Shown piece by piece: positions 45,642 through 54,773 of a stretch of DNA of 64,000 nucleotides. Made by a program: the position numbers and the translations under genes. The notes beneath the pieces are model-generated. The model ran no database searches. It was not told the origin of the DNA and worked only from the letters and a program-made list of their open reading frames with translations. Location: the NCBI RefSeq assembly GCF_025567045.1, contig NZ_JAOQJK010000003.1, forward strand, positions 124,001 through 188,000. The letters are read 5' to 3'. Each line of letters opens with the position of its first letter. Position 1 is the stretch's first letter. This DNA comes from Barnesiella propionica. GTDB taxonomy: Bacteria; Bacteroidota; Bacteroidia; Bacteroidales; Barnesiellaceae.

Positions 45642-47156
45642 TCAAAAGCCGAAATCATCGATCTCCACATTCTGACCTTCTGTTTCTTTGAAAGGTTCCG
45701 CCTTCTTCTGAATTTCATTTCCTTCCACATGAATAGCCCTGAAAGGACGCACCGGACACACATATTCACAACCACCGCAACCTACACATATATCAGGATT
45801 TACAGACGGAATGGTAAGGCCATCTTTATAAGGAATCATAGAAACTGCCTGAGTGGGACAATGTTCCGAACAGGCTCCGCAACTCGTCGCATTGGTATAT
45901 ACGATACAATTATCTTTTATAAATACGACACGTCCTACTTGCGTTTCGTGTTTTTCTTCAATGGTAAGAGGCTTTATTGCACCGTTAGGACACACATCGG
46001 AACACACTGTACAATCGAAATTGCAAAATCCTTTTTCAAAACTCATCAAAGGTTGCATCATTCCGCCTAACCCGTATTCCAGAAATGCCGGTTTCAACAC
46101 ATGCGAAGGACAACGGGTTACACATAACTGGCAACCTGTACAATGTCGGGATAAATGTTGTATGCTCTTCGCGCCCGGAGGAGCTATAGGATACTTCAGC
46201 GTATAAGGCTTATTCTTGTTAACCTCAGCTTCGGCTTTCTCCGTAATCGACAAAGGGGTTGCCATCACAGCAACCGCAGTCGTTGCCAAAAAACGACGTT
46301 TCGACTTATCAACCGGCTCCGTCCCTTTTTTTATATTCATCCCTTTCTTAGCCTTTCCGGCAAATCGGATAGCATGCTGACTGCAATTCTCTATACAGTC
46401 AAAACACATCACACAACGGCTGTGATCTATAACATGATTTTTCGTATCGATACAGGAGGCCTTACAGTTACGTCCGCATTTTCCACACCCGTTACAGGCC
46501 GGCTTGTTTATATCTATCTTAAACAAAGAATACCGGGATATAAAACCGAGTACCGTTCCTACCGGGCATACAGTATTACACCAGATACGACCATATTTCC
46601 AGCCTAAAAAACCGATGAGAAGGAACGTGAATATTCCTATCAGCAAAGCAGCCAGAGTACGGACGACCATATCGACGTAATAAAAATTATAATTGTCAAA
46701 ATGCATACATATCCATGCCAGCATATTATTTCCAGCCATATATACAGGCTTGAAAACTTGTACGGCTACACGGCCGTATGCACTATAAGGATCCAGTAAA
46801 GTCAATAACAGGGGGAAACCCAGCAAAGCGGCTGCCAATACGGCGGCAAGGACTGACCATCTCAACAGAGTCTTAGCCGGGTGATATGTATATTTCTTCT
46901 TTTTCCCTATGCGGCTCATAATATCCTGAAATACTCCCATAGGACATATTGAAGAACAATATACACGTCCCAAAACGAAGGTAAGAAGAAATAAAAAGAC
47001 CAATATTCCAATTTGCAATGATAACAAAGCAGGAACGAACTGCATATGAGCCAACACATGCATACCATCAGGCAGCAAGCCTGCAAAATCTATAAAATAG
47101 AAAGTTATCAGAACAAAAAACAAAAGCGATATCCCTATGCGGATTTTCCTCAGCAT
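45642..47156 (-). CDS. Membrane polyferredoxin (NapH/YccM-like)
   Basis: 504 aa. Four to five membrane helices fill residues 8-215. Two CxxxCP motifs, CSSICPMGV and CNTVCPVGT, face the cytoplasm as in NapH/RnfH-type proteins. A soluble part with at least six cysteine clusters follows: CNGCGKCGRNC, CVMCFDCIENC, CTGCQLCVTRCP, CNFDCTVCSDVCP, CGACSEHCP and CVGCGGCEYVCP. Residues 285-305 (KSKRRFLATTAVAVMATP) look like a buried Tat-type signal. It should pass electrons between a quinone or flavodoxin pool and an unknown acceptor. It is the last of three co-directional redox genes. Confidence 0.9.
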   Translation of the reverse strand: MLRKIRIGISLLFFVLITFYFIDFAGLLPDGMHVLAHMQFVPALLSLQIGILVFLFLLTFVLGRVYCSSICPMGVFQDIMSRIGKKKKYTYHPAKTLLRWSVLAAVLAAALLGFPLLLTLLDPYSAYGRVAVQVFKPVYMAGNNMLAWICMHFDNYNFYYVDMVVRTLAALLIGIFTFLLIGFLGWKYGRIWCNTVCPVGTVLGFISRYSLFKIDINKPACNGCGKCGRNCKASCIDTKNHVIDHSRCVMCFDCIENCSQHAIRFAGKAKKGMNIKKGTEPVDKSKRRFLATTAVAVMATPLSITEKAEAEVNKNKPYTLKYPIAPPGAKSIQHLSRHCTGCQLCVTRCPSHVLKPAFLEYGLGGMMQPLMSFEKGFCNFDCTVCSDVCPNGAIKPLTIEEKHETQVGRVVFIKDNCIVYTNATSCGACSEHCPTQAVSMIPYKDGLTIPSVNPDICVGCGGCEYVCPVRPFRAIHVEGNEIQKKAEPFKETEGQNVEIDDFGF

Positions 47157-47185
47157 AATTAATTCTATTTTTATCGTTGAGACAT

Positions 47186-48118
47186 TTATATTTTTATCCT
47201 TTTAATACGTATGCTATCCAAATCCATCGTCCCTATTTTCAACTCCTGTGCATTCTTCAGATGTGAAACAGATTCGAGCGGCATCGTTCGTATCTGATTG
47301 AAAAATTTAGCAGCTGCTGTATCTACCGCAACAATATCCGGCGAAATGAACAGCCCTTTGGGCATCACTACATCGGCGGCGGATTTTCCCCGGGGGCCAT
47401 TCGTCTTCATTACCCGGTACGCATCCACGACATTCAGTACAGCCTTTTTTCTTAATGTACATATATCAGCTATACACTGTTGCAGGTCGTTTTTATGAAA
47501 AACACCCCTGTCCCAAACGATACCCATATGGTTTTTCATTGACATCGTAAGATTGGCTCCTCCGTGGTTTTTCAATATCGGAACATTGATCCACGCATCA
47601 CAATCCAATATGGCCTTATGAACTTTAGCCGTTTTTAATTTTTTCCCGCGAGGCAACGCAACTTCTTTATAATAAGACTCTTCATGAGCAGGCATTACCT
47701 TAGCACCGGCAGCTTTCGCTGCCGATTCAATACCGCTGTTCTCATAACATTTGCGCCAATCGTCACACGTGTGGTCAAAAACGACGACTTCTTTAGCTCC
47801 AGCCTCAAAACATTGTTTAATAATTTCCTGTACAAGTTTAGGATTGGTATTACCGGCCAGCTCAGGTGTTTTATCCCAGCCGATATTCGGTTTGACCACT
47901 ACTTTATACCCCGGTCTGATAAATCTCTTCATTCCGCCCAACTCTGTAATAGCCCGGCGAAACATAATTTCCGGTTCTCCACCCATTACTGCGACCAGAT
48001 CACAGGCACTTCCGGACTTAGCCGTACTCTGTGCCATTACATCCATGCCGTCATGAAGTCTCAATGTAAGCGCCGCCCCTGTTATGGCGGCGGCTTTCAA
48101 AAAATCCCGTCTATCCAT
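47186..48118 (-). CDS. DUF362-domain protein with Tat-type leader
   Basis: 310 aa. The N-terminus MDRRDFLKAAAITGAALTL is a twin-arginine signal, so the folded protein is exported. The DUF362 body follows, with RPGYKVVVKPNIGWDKTPEL, VPILKNHGGANLTMSMKNHMG and the terminal SHLKNAQELKIGTMD. No ferredoxin motif is present. Its place between a DUF362-ferredoxin gene (upstream, 57 nt) and the membrane polyferredoxin (downstream, 29 nt) suggests a redox partner or maturation factor. The function of DUF362 is unknown. Confidence 0.85.
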   Translation of the reverse strand: MDRRDFLKAAAITGAALTLRLHDGMDVMAQSTAKSGSACDLVAVMGGEPEIMFRRAITELGGMKRFIRPGYKVVVKPNIGWDKTPELAGNTNPKLVQEIIKQCFEAGAKEVVVFDHTCDDWRKCYENSGIESAAKAAGAKVMPAHEESYYKEVALPRGKKLKTAKVHKAILDCDAWINVPILKNHGGANLTMSMKNHMGIVWDRGVFHKNDLQQCIADICTLRKKAVLNVVDAYRVMKTNGPRGKSAADVVMPKGLFISPDIVAVDTAAAKFFNQIRTMPLESVSHLKNAQELKIGTMDLDSIRIKRIKI

Positions 48119-48175
48119 TATCCTTTGTTTATATATAAAAACGGCCGAAAATAAATTTTAACCGGCCAAACAAGT

Positions 48176-49294
48176 TCAAACCTTAATCAATTCATATCTC
48201 ATAGTTCCCAGCCCTATACGTTCGGCATGTTCCAGCCCGGCTTTCCAATTCGTATCGGGATGAATAAGATGGAATTTATCCTCTCCTTCCAAATGTTCAT
48301 GAGGACGCATTTCCGATAACTTATTTACACCTGTTACCGGAGCCTGCATAACCAGATCGGCACATGCCTGATCCAACGCCACCGGGTCAAAAGAAGCCAG
48401 AATTCCAAGATCAGGAATAATGGCGGCATCATTATGATTCCAGCAATCACACTCCGGAGAAACATTCATAATGAAACTGATATGGAAATTAGGCTTGTCT
48501 TTCAACACTGCCTGGGTATACTCGGCAATTTTATAATTAAGACGCTCCGAAGTATCGGAATCTCCCATAACTGCCGCGTCATACTGACATAAAGCCACGC
48601 ACTGGCCGCAACCTACACATTTCTCATAGTCAATCGTAGCGATACGGTTTTCGTTTAAATGTATGGCGTCATGGGCACAATGTTTCACACAGACGTTGCA
48701 TCCTTTACAATGAGTATCTATCACCTGAGGTTGTGAAGCGCAATGCAATTCCAGTTTTCCTCCGACACTGGCCGATCCCATCCCGAGATTTTTGAGAGCT
48801 CCGCCGAAACCGGCCTGTTCATGCCCCTTAAAATGATTCATGGAGATTACGATATCGGCATCGGCAATCGCAGAACCTATTTTCGGCGCTTTACAATATT
48901 CTCCGTTTATTTCTACCTCCCTGTACTCCGTCCCTTTCAGGCCATCGGCTATAATCACCTGACATTGAGCAGATATAGGATTATAACCATTTTCCATAGC
49001 ACTTTGCAAATGATCGACCGCATTCGCCCTGCGTCCCGAATATAGTGTATTAGAATCTGTCAGAAAAGGTTTTGCCCCCAGAGAACGCAACAAGCCCGCC
49101 AGACGGGCTGCATAATTAGGACGAAGATACGCCAGATTCCCCGGTTCTCCGAAATGAATCTTAATAGCCACAAATTGCTGCTTAAAATCGATCGATTCTA
49201 TTCCGGCCTTTTTAACCAGTCTTTCCATTTTATCCAGCAAATTACTCGAAGGAGTAGTACGAAGATTCGTAAAATATACTTTTGATCTTTCCAT
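48176..49294 (-). CDS. DUF362 protein with two [4Fe-4S] motifs
   Basis: 372 aa, no signal peptide. The DUF362 part has QFVAIKIHFGEPGNLAYLRP and ADIVISMNHFKGHEQAGFGG. Within it, around residues 190-235, is a two-cluster ferredoxin insert, CKGCNVCVKHCAHDAI and CVGCGQCVALCQYDA. The C-terminal half continues DUF362 with DLGILASFDPVALDQACADL. It is the first gene of the three-gene redox operon. A cytoplasmic electron carrier is the simplest reading. Confidence 0.9.
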   Translation of the reverse strand: MERSKVYFTNLRTTPSSNLLDKMERLVKKAGIESIDFKQQFVAIKIHFGEPGNLAYLRPNYAARLAGLLRSLGAKPFLTDSNTLYSGRRANAVDHLQSAMENGYNPISAQCQVIIADGLKGTEYREVEINGEYCKAPKIGSAIADADIVISMNHFKGHEQAGFGGALKNLGMGSASVGGKLELHCASQPQVIDTHCKGCNVCVKHCAHDAIHLNENRIATIDYEKCVGCGQCVALCQYDAAVMGDSDTSERLNYKIAEYTQAVLKDKPNFHISFIMNVSPECDCWNHNDAAIIPDLGILASFDPVALDQACADLVMQAPVTGVNKLSEMRPHEHLEGEDKFHLIHPDTNWKAGLEHAERIGLGTMRYELIKV

Positions 49295-49448
49295 AATGAG
49301 TACTCTTAATTCTACGGTGTAAAAATAAGTATTTCTGTATTATTTTTCAATGACATTTTCTTTTTTTTCTTTTATAAATAGCTTGATTTTTAAAATTATA
49401 ACCCGTACTACACTCTATTTTATTTCTCGTTAAACGACTCTTTTTATA

Positions 49449-49480
49449 TTTGCTACTCTCACTTCTACACTATATCTTTG
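49449..49480 (+). promoter_or_regulatory. Promoter of the EFR1 gene (complete)
   Basis: TTTG at 49449-49452 and TATCTTTG at 49473-49480, spaced 20 nt. The -7 element ends 26 nt before the ATG at 49507 and lies inside the longer open frame, which decides the start. Confidence 0.82.
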
Positions 49481-49506
49481 TAACAGATAATACCAATACT
49501 CCATAT

Positions 49507-50334
49507 ATGAAAATACAAAAAGTCTATACCATCTCTTACTCACCCACACGTACCTCTTTTAAAATAGCGACTGCCGTAGCAGAAGGAATAGGAACAGAGA
49601 TCATCCCTCTGGATATTACTCACAAGATACCCGGGAATATTTCCTTTGAAGATAATTCCATTGCAATAATCGCAGCGCCCGTATATGGAGGTAAAATAGC
49701 ACCTGTTGCAGCAGAAAGATTAAAGCAGATACAGGTTAACGGTATACCGGCAGTCCTCATTGCCACTTACGGAAACAGAGATTACGAAAGAGCGGTTCTC
49801 CAACTTGACGAGCTGGCTGTATCTCAAGGATTTAAAACGATAGCAGCCGCGGCTTTCATCGGAGAACATTCGTACAGCAGTGAAAAGAATCCTATAGCGA
49901 TGGGAAGACCCGATAAAGAAGATTTACAAACAGCACATGAATTCGGTCGGAAAATATGCCGGAAACTGGAAGCAGCAAAGGCCCCGGAAGAATTAAGAAT
50001 AGATGTCAGCCATATGAAAAAAGCAAAAAGTCCGTTGCTTTCCAAGCTACAGTTTATCTTCTTCGTACTAAAACTGCGTCATTCCAAAATACCCGTTCCT
50101 AAAGCTCCGGACACCGATATTACTTTGTGTAAACATTGCGGAGCTTGCACGAAAGCGTGCCCTGTCAATGCTATTCCTGCAGGAAATGAAACATGGACCG
50201 ACGCACGACTCTGTACACGCTGCTGCGCCTGCGTGAAAGTATGCACATATAAAGCACGCCGGTACGAAACACCCTTTGCTCCGGCACTCTCTACTTATTT
50301 CCGGGAAAGAAAAGAACCGTCCCTGTTATTATAA
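49507..50334 (+). CDS. EFR1-type flavodoxin-ferredoxin fusion
   Basis: 275 aa. Residues 1-150 are a flavodoxin-like domain with IISYSP-type phosphate loop (TISYSPTRTS), APVYGGKIAP and ATYGNRDYERA. After a linker, residues about 195-250 carry two [4Fe-4S] motifs, CKHCGACTKACPVNAI and CTRCCACVKVC. The start at 49507 is chosen from the promoter position. It may pass electrons to the divergent DUF362/polyferredoxin genes. A membrane acyltransferase gene follows 11 nt later. Confidence 0.88.
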   Translation: MKIQKVYTISYSPTRTSFKIATAVAEGIGTEIIPLDITHKIPGNISFEDNSIAIIAAPVYGGKIAPVAAERLKQIQVNGIPAVLIATYGNRDYERAVLQLDELAVSQGFKTIAAAAFIGEHSYSSEKNPIAMGRPDKEDLQTAHEFGRKICRKLEAAKAPEELRIDVSHMKKAKSPLLSKLQFIFFVLKLRHSKIPVPKAPDTDITLCKHCGACTKACPVNAIPAGNETWTDARLCTRCCACVKVCTYKARRYETPFAPALSTYFRERKEPSLLL

Positions 50335-50345
50335 TTAATAAAATC

Positions 50346-51410
50346 ATGGCAAAAGAAAGAGAGTCCGGCATAGAATTATTACGTATCGTATCGATGCTCT
50401 TCGTACTTATCCTGCATTTTATCGGAAGCATAGGACTTCCCACCCGTCTGGAAACAGAACGTTTACCCATCGACTCGCTCAAGGTTATACTGGAATGTGC
50501 CGCACTGATAGGGGTTAACTGCTTTGTCCTGATATCCGGTTATTTCGGCATACGGCCGCGCATACACAGTTTCGTATCTCTTTTCCTTCAATGTGTTTTT
50601 TACTCGTTAGGCATCTACATCATTCTGGGATGGCTGGGATATCTCCCGTTCAACAGTCAGGAAACGACATCGGCCCTGCTCGTATTCTCCCAGGACAGAT
50701 GGTGGTTCGTATCGGTATATGTAGTATTGTACATGATAAGTCCCATGCTGAACAAATTTGCCGAACACGCTTCCCGGAAAGAATTTGTCAATGCTTTGTT
50801 TCTGCTTGCCGTTGTCGATATATTCTGGGGATTTTTCCTGCAATCTCCCTATAACCCCGAAGGCTATACCTTATATCATTTCATTTTTATTTATATGGCA
50901 GGCCGGTATCTGAAATTCTGGTATCAACCGGGTAAAAATAAAAACAGATACCTTGCTGTCTTCATATTCTGTATTTTATTAAACGCCGGTATCTATTTCG
51001 GCAAACTAAGTTTCATACCTTACTCTGTCGGAAAATATTTCGGTACGTTACATTATCACAATCCGCTCACTATCATAGCAGCCATAGCATTTTTTATGTA
51101 TTTCCGGAACTTGCACATAAAAAGCAAGGCTATCAACTGGATAAGCACTTCCGCTTTTGCGATTTACCTTATCCACCTGCATCCGCAGGTATACTGGCCT
51201 CACCTGCGTCCCTTTATTCAAAAAATTGCCTGTAATGCGGATAATTACTTTACAGGAATTCTTCTTTTAACCCTGCTTTTAATAACAATATTTATCGGCT
51301 GTATTCTCATCGATAAAATACGTATGGCCATAACAGAACCTGTCGCGAGAGTTATCAGTAAAACAGGGGAAAAACTTATCACCCGTTACCGGGATAAAAA
51401 AGGTATCTGA
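50346..51410 (+). CDS. Acyltransferase-3-family membrane protein
   Basis: 354 aa with about ten hydrophobic helices. The N-terminal SGIELLRIVSMLFVLILHF block, with the catalytic His near residue 20, and the later AIYLIHLHPQVYW are typical of the family that O-acylates surface sugars. The substrate is unknown; LPS or capsule modification is likely. It is the second gene of the EFR1 unit, although its function does not fit the redox neighbours. Confidence 0.85.
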   Translation: MAKERESGIELLRIVSMLFVLILHFIGSIGLPTRLETERLPIDSLKVILECAALIGVNCFVLISGYFGIRPRIHSFVSLFLQCVFYSLGIYIILGWLGYLPFNSQETTSALLVFSQDRWWFVSVYVVLYMISPMLNKFAEHASRKEFVNALFLLAVVDIFWGFFLQSPYNPEGYTLYHFIFIYMAGRYLKFWYQPGKNKNRYLAVFIFCILLNAGIYFGKLSFIPYSVGKYFGTLHYHNPLTIIAAIAFFMYFRNLHIKSKAINWISTSAFAIYLIHLHPQVYWPHLRPFIQKIACNADNYFTGILLLTLLLITIFIGCILIDKIRMAITEPVARVISKTGEKLITRYRDKKGI

Positions 51411-51429
51411 TTTCATCCGTTTAATATAG

Positions 51430-51706
51430 AAGCCATACAGTTCTGACTCTAAGGCCGGTTCTGTAGTTATTAAGCCACAAAACTTTTCAGGGAACCAGCT
51501 CTTTCCCGGCATATCCGGTTTTAAGAGCAGCAAGATTATGTATATCAATATACCCCGAATGCACACTTTTGTCTACCGGTATGATATGTCCTTTGGGGAC
51601 TCCGTATGGACCAAACAGACTGAATAACTATCCTATCCGGCAGTCCCTGCACGACATTCATAAAAAGATCATAGACTCAACAGGGCGTTTCCTCTACACA
51701 GTGTAG
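51430..51706 (+). pseudogene. Decayed reading frame of unknown family
   Basis: Two overlapping open stretches read like protein. In frame 1, from 51430 to a stop at 51625, the text includes FSGNQLFPGISGFKSSKI and YRYDMSFGDSVWTKQTE. One nucleotide later, in frame 2, it continues as NYPIRQSLHDIHKKIIDSTG and ends at 51704-51706. A single-base shift joins them into an uninterrupted 90-residue run. There is no good start codon and no family name comes to mind. It fills the 500-bp space between the acyltransferase gene and a lipoprotein gene. Confidence 0.35.
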
Positions 51707-51915
51707 ATACCGGATAAAAATTTCCGGTCAAACAAAAGGAATCCCTTTAATCCTTAGTAAAGCCCAGTAAAATATATTTATTTACAATCCAGTCTTTTAT
51801 TTTTTGGATTAATTTTTTATATTTACAGTGGTACGACAAATAGTGTATATGAATAACAAAAAAGATATTCGGGAAAATATACATTACATAAAAAAATAAA
51901 TTTAATATTATTACG
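51707..51915. other. AT-rich intergenic region
   Basis: About 210 bp with no gene; presumably promoter space for the downstream lipoprotein. A TATATTTA is the only promoter-like string. Confidence 0.35.
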
Positions 51916-52989
51916 ATGGCAATAAAATCAATATTTAAAAGAGTAAGCGAAATTATAATTGCTTCAATATTTACAGCCTGCAGTGGAACAAGCATCGAGG
52001 GATCGTGGGTAGAACCTGTACCGGATATGGACCACATGTTTCAAGGCATTAAAATAGAAGCTGGCGGGAAAGCTTCTTCTATCAACATGACGACACTCCA
52101 ATATGAAACATGGGAAAAGAAAGGGGACAAATTAATTCTGACAGGAAAGAGTATAGGAAATCATCAAACTTTGTCTTTTTCCGATACATTAACAATAGAG
52201 AAACTGACACAGGATTGTTTGATTCTTAACAACGGATATAACCTCTTGAAATATTCCAAAGCGGGCAAAGAAGAAGCAAGGGACATCATACCCGCTTCGG
52301 CAACACCATTCTACGTAAACGGAGAATTAATTATCGGACATGAGGTACGTTCTTTTATGCAAAAGGGAGATTCGATCGATTATTGGATTGTTGATGAAAC
52401 GGGGGAACTCACACAGAAGTACGATGAAGTAACAAAAGGCACGAAAAACGGAACTCCGGTATATGCAGAATTGAAAGTTATCAATATGGGCAAATCAAAT
52501 GATGGATTTGCTGCCGAATATGCTGGGGTATATAAAGTGGTTACAGTGTTAAACGTTGAAAACAATGATCCAAAAGCAAAAAAAAGAGACAATAATATAG
52601 TTAATCATTCCATTACAGAAGACAACCTAAAAACAAAGCTAAAGATAGCATCTGGCTTGGGAGATTTGACAGCACGCTATTTTGAGGGAACGATTACCGA
52701 TAATTCGTATTGCAGCCTTATTATATACAACTATAAACACAGCGGCGACGGTATATTTTCAATCAGTATTATCAATGCAAACAAGGAGTTGTTTACAACA
52801 AACGGAACAGTATATACCTTAAAAGGAGAAAACGAAACGACACAATGGAAGTGTATTTCCAATGATGGTAAAGAGACTTTTTATTTCTTACTGGATTTAA
52901 ACAACAACCAAATTTTTTGGGAGCCAAACGACATAAGCTATGGAAAACACCATCAACTGAATTTGACTTTAACAGAAATAATTAAATAA
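51916..52989 (+). CDS. NlpE/lipocalin-like lipoprotein
   Basis: 357 aa. The signal region ends ASIFTAC with Cys at about residue 22, followed by SGTSIEGSW, so a lipoprotein is likely. Residues 26-100 form a lipocalin-like domain (SWVEPVPDMDHMFQGIKI, YETWEKKGDKLILTGKSIGN). Residues 120-205 resemble the NlpE C-terminal domain (FYVNGELIIGHEVRSFM, GTPVYAELKVIN). Residues 220-357 are a third beta-rich domain. NlpE-type lipoproteins sense envelope or copper stress, but this role is not established here. Flanked by decayed sequence and a terminator, it may be a recent acquisition. Confidence 0.7.
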   Translation: MAIKSIFKRVSEIIIASIFTACSGTSIEGSWVEPVPDMDHMFQGIKIEAGGKASSINMTTLQYETWEKKGDKLILTGKSIGNHQTLSFSDTLTIEKLTQDCLILNNGYNLLKYSKAGKEEARDIIPASATPFYVNGELIIGHEVRSFMQKGDSIDYWIVDETGELTQKYDEVTKGTKNGTPVYAELKVINMGKSNDGFAAEYAGVYKVVTVLNVENNDPKAKKRDNNIVNHSITEDNLKTKLKIASGLGDLTARYFEGTITDNSYCSLIIYNYKHSGDGIFSISIINANKELFTTNGTVYTLKGENETTQWKCISNDGKETFYFLLDLNNNQIFWEPNDISYGKHHQLNLTLTEIIK

Positions 52990-53036
52990 TTCAAGAAACC
53001 TTTCCATCCTATTTTGTCGTTAGTCCCTTCAAAATA

Positions 53037-53079
53037 TAAAAAGGAATAGCCTAATAATTTAATTATGTTATTCCTTTTT
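53037..53079 (+). terminator. Terminator after the NlpE-like gene
   Basis: AAAAAGGAATA / TATTCCTTTTT, 11 bp with a 20-nt AT-rich loop, lies 48 nt past the stop. Confidence 0.75.
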
Positions 53080-53228
53080 CAATTAGATTTAAATAATTAA
53101 TACTTACAAAGCCCAACTAAGCCATTAAACAAGCCTACAACGGTGTTTTCACCAGAAATTTTCTGCATTTGCATGTATATGACCCGGAACCTGCTTCACC
53201 GGAACTTTCACGACAATATTAATCCGGA

Positions 53229-53257
53229 ATTCCGGAATATAAGTTTATTCCGGAATC
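53229..53257 (-). terminator. Hairpin downstream of the GNAT gene
   Basis: ATTCCGGAATA / TATTCCGGAAT with a short loop, preceded by another GGAATTCC palindrome. It lies 42 nt past the stop of the minus-strand GNAT gene. The T tract is weak. Confidence 0.5.
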
Positions 53258-53298
53258 TTCTCAAAGTTCCAATTTAAATCTTTGTACTATTCGGCAAA

Positions 53299-53856
53299 TT
53301 ATTCCTTTCCCCAATATTCAGGACGGTTAAGGACATCGGAACATCGTATTTGCCCCCGGCCGATATCAAATCCTTTTTCACTAACAGGCCGAACCATCCA
53401 AAAATCTGCATATTGATCCGAAATAGGATAAGGTGCGGGATAACCCAAACATGCTGCCCGAGGTAAAAACCCGTATCTGGGATAATACTCTTTATGCCCC
53501 AGAACGAAAACGAGATTGGAACCCATCTCCTGTAATAACCTGATTCCTGTTCTTATCAGCATTCCACCGAGACCTTGCCTCTGGTATTCAGGTTTCACCG
53601 CCACAGGAGCAAGAATATGCATCATAGGCTGCTCTTTCCCATCATTAAAATAAACCCGGGTAAAGAAAATATGTCCTATCGCCTGTCCCTTATGAAAAGC
53701 TAAAAGGGAGACTATAGGTTCCGCACTCTTATCAGCTAAAAGACGGGATACCAATGTTGCTTCATTTTCACTGCCGAACGCCTGCCTTTCAACATCCATG
53801 ATATCGTCGAAATCTTCAGATGTAGTTTCTCTTATTTTTATATCATTTAAATTCAT
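53299..53856 (-). CDS. GNAT-family N-acetyltransferase
   Basis: 185 aa from the ATG at 53856 (MNLNDIKIRETTSED); an upstream ATG at 53883 is less likely. The fold is complete: IREtTSEDFDDIMDVERQAFG, then APVAVKPEYQRQGLGGMLIRTG as the acetyl-CoA pyrophosphate loop, and LGHKEYYPRYGFLPR. The size and sequence resemble YhbS-like acetyltransferases. The acetyl acceptor is unknown. Confidence 0.88.
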   Translation of the reverse strand: MNLNDIKIRETTSEDFDDIMDVERQAFGSENEATLVSRLLADKSAEPIVSLLAFHKGQAIGHIFFTRVYFNDGKEQPMMHILAPVAVKPEYQRQGLGGMLIRTGIRLLQEMGSNLVFVLGHKEYYPRYGFLPRAACLGYPAPYPISDQYADFWMVRPVSEKGFDIGRGQIRCSDVLNRPEYWGKE

Positions 53857-53962
53857 CTTAATCGTTTTGTTATTAATATTCATATAAAAGAATAATATCT
53901 TTATAAAAATTTAATGGTTTGTCAAAGAACTGCGTTAGTCGTTTTCTCGGCTTATTAATCAC

Positions 53963-54472
53963 TTATTCTGTTCCCCCAGTTAAAAACTTTTGCGGATATT
54001 GTTTGATGTATGTACCTATCAATGTATAAAGCTGTTTTTCATTTTTCACCAAAGCATAATATTCACTATCGAAAGCATCAAAAGAAAATTTTTTATAACT
54101 GTCGCTGAAACCTTTTATTGTTCCGTCCCATACGGAACATAGTTCATCCCGACAATCCGTATAATACCCATCGGCTCGTTTCACTACATCCGCTATCCGG
54201 TTTGCGCCAAGTTCGGCAAACATATTTCCTGCTCGCTCGGCACGTTCGCCGCCGGAATTGTAATAATATTGATTGAAACCACCATTAAAAACTTCAGCAT
54301 GCAGCTCTACTGCACACATTATGTCGTCGAATATCTCAATCTCCATGTTACTTGCCAACTCTCCGTCTATGAATTTCCGACACAGTTTAGCCGCTGGAAG
54401 CCGCTCTATAAGTTCCTTTGTTATTCGCTCTGGACGAGTCAAGCCCAACAACTTTTTAATCCATTGTATCAT
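53963..54472 (-). CDS. DUF4375-like protein
   Basis: 169 aa from the ATG at 54472 (MIQWIKKLLGL). A reading frame back to 54514 would need TTG and is not preferred. The core has VFNGGFNQYYYNSGG (residues about 62-76) and FDAFDSEYYAL, which is the DMP19/DUF4375 signature I know. The molecular role is unknown; relatives include phage and secretion-associated proteins. It lies about 100 bp from the GNAT gene on the same strand. Confidence 0.75.
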   Translation of the reverse strand: MIQWIKKLLGLTRPERITKELIERLPAAKLCRKFIDGELASNMEIEIFDDIMCAVELHAEVFNGGFNQYYYNSGGERAERAGNMFAELGANRIADVVKRADGYYTDCRDELCSVWDGTIKGFSDSYKKFSFDAFDSEYYALVKNEKQLYTLIGTYIKQYPQKFLTGGTE

Positions 54473-54710
54473 ATTGCCGTCGTTGAATTGTTCATATGAT
54501 AAAAAGTGAAACAAAAAATACTGCGGATAAGAAAAGGCCCGGAAAGGAACAAAAAGAATAATCTATGAAAAAACAGATTATTTACCCCACCAAAACCTTA
54601 CTTAGACTTAGACTTAAACATAAAAATTTTATTTATTGCAAAGTAATAATAATTCCGAACATCTATTAGAATACCCGTCATATTTTCCTGCAAAAAACTT
54701 TTATTTAAAT

Positions 54711-54751
54711 AAAACCTGTGGCTTTTCTAAATAAGAAAAAGCCACAGGTTC
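54711..54751 (-). terminator. kbl terminator
   Basis: AACCTGTGGCTTTT / AAAAGCCACAGGTT, 14 bp with a 10-nt loop, followed on the minus strand by TTATTTAAATAAAAG. It lies 23 nt past the kbl stop. Confidence 0.85.
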
Positions 54752-54773
54752 ATATAAATATATTAAAAATGCT

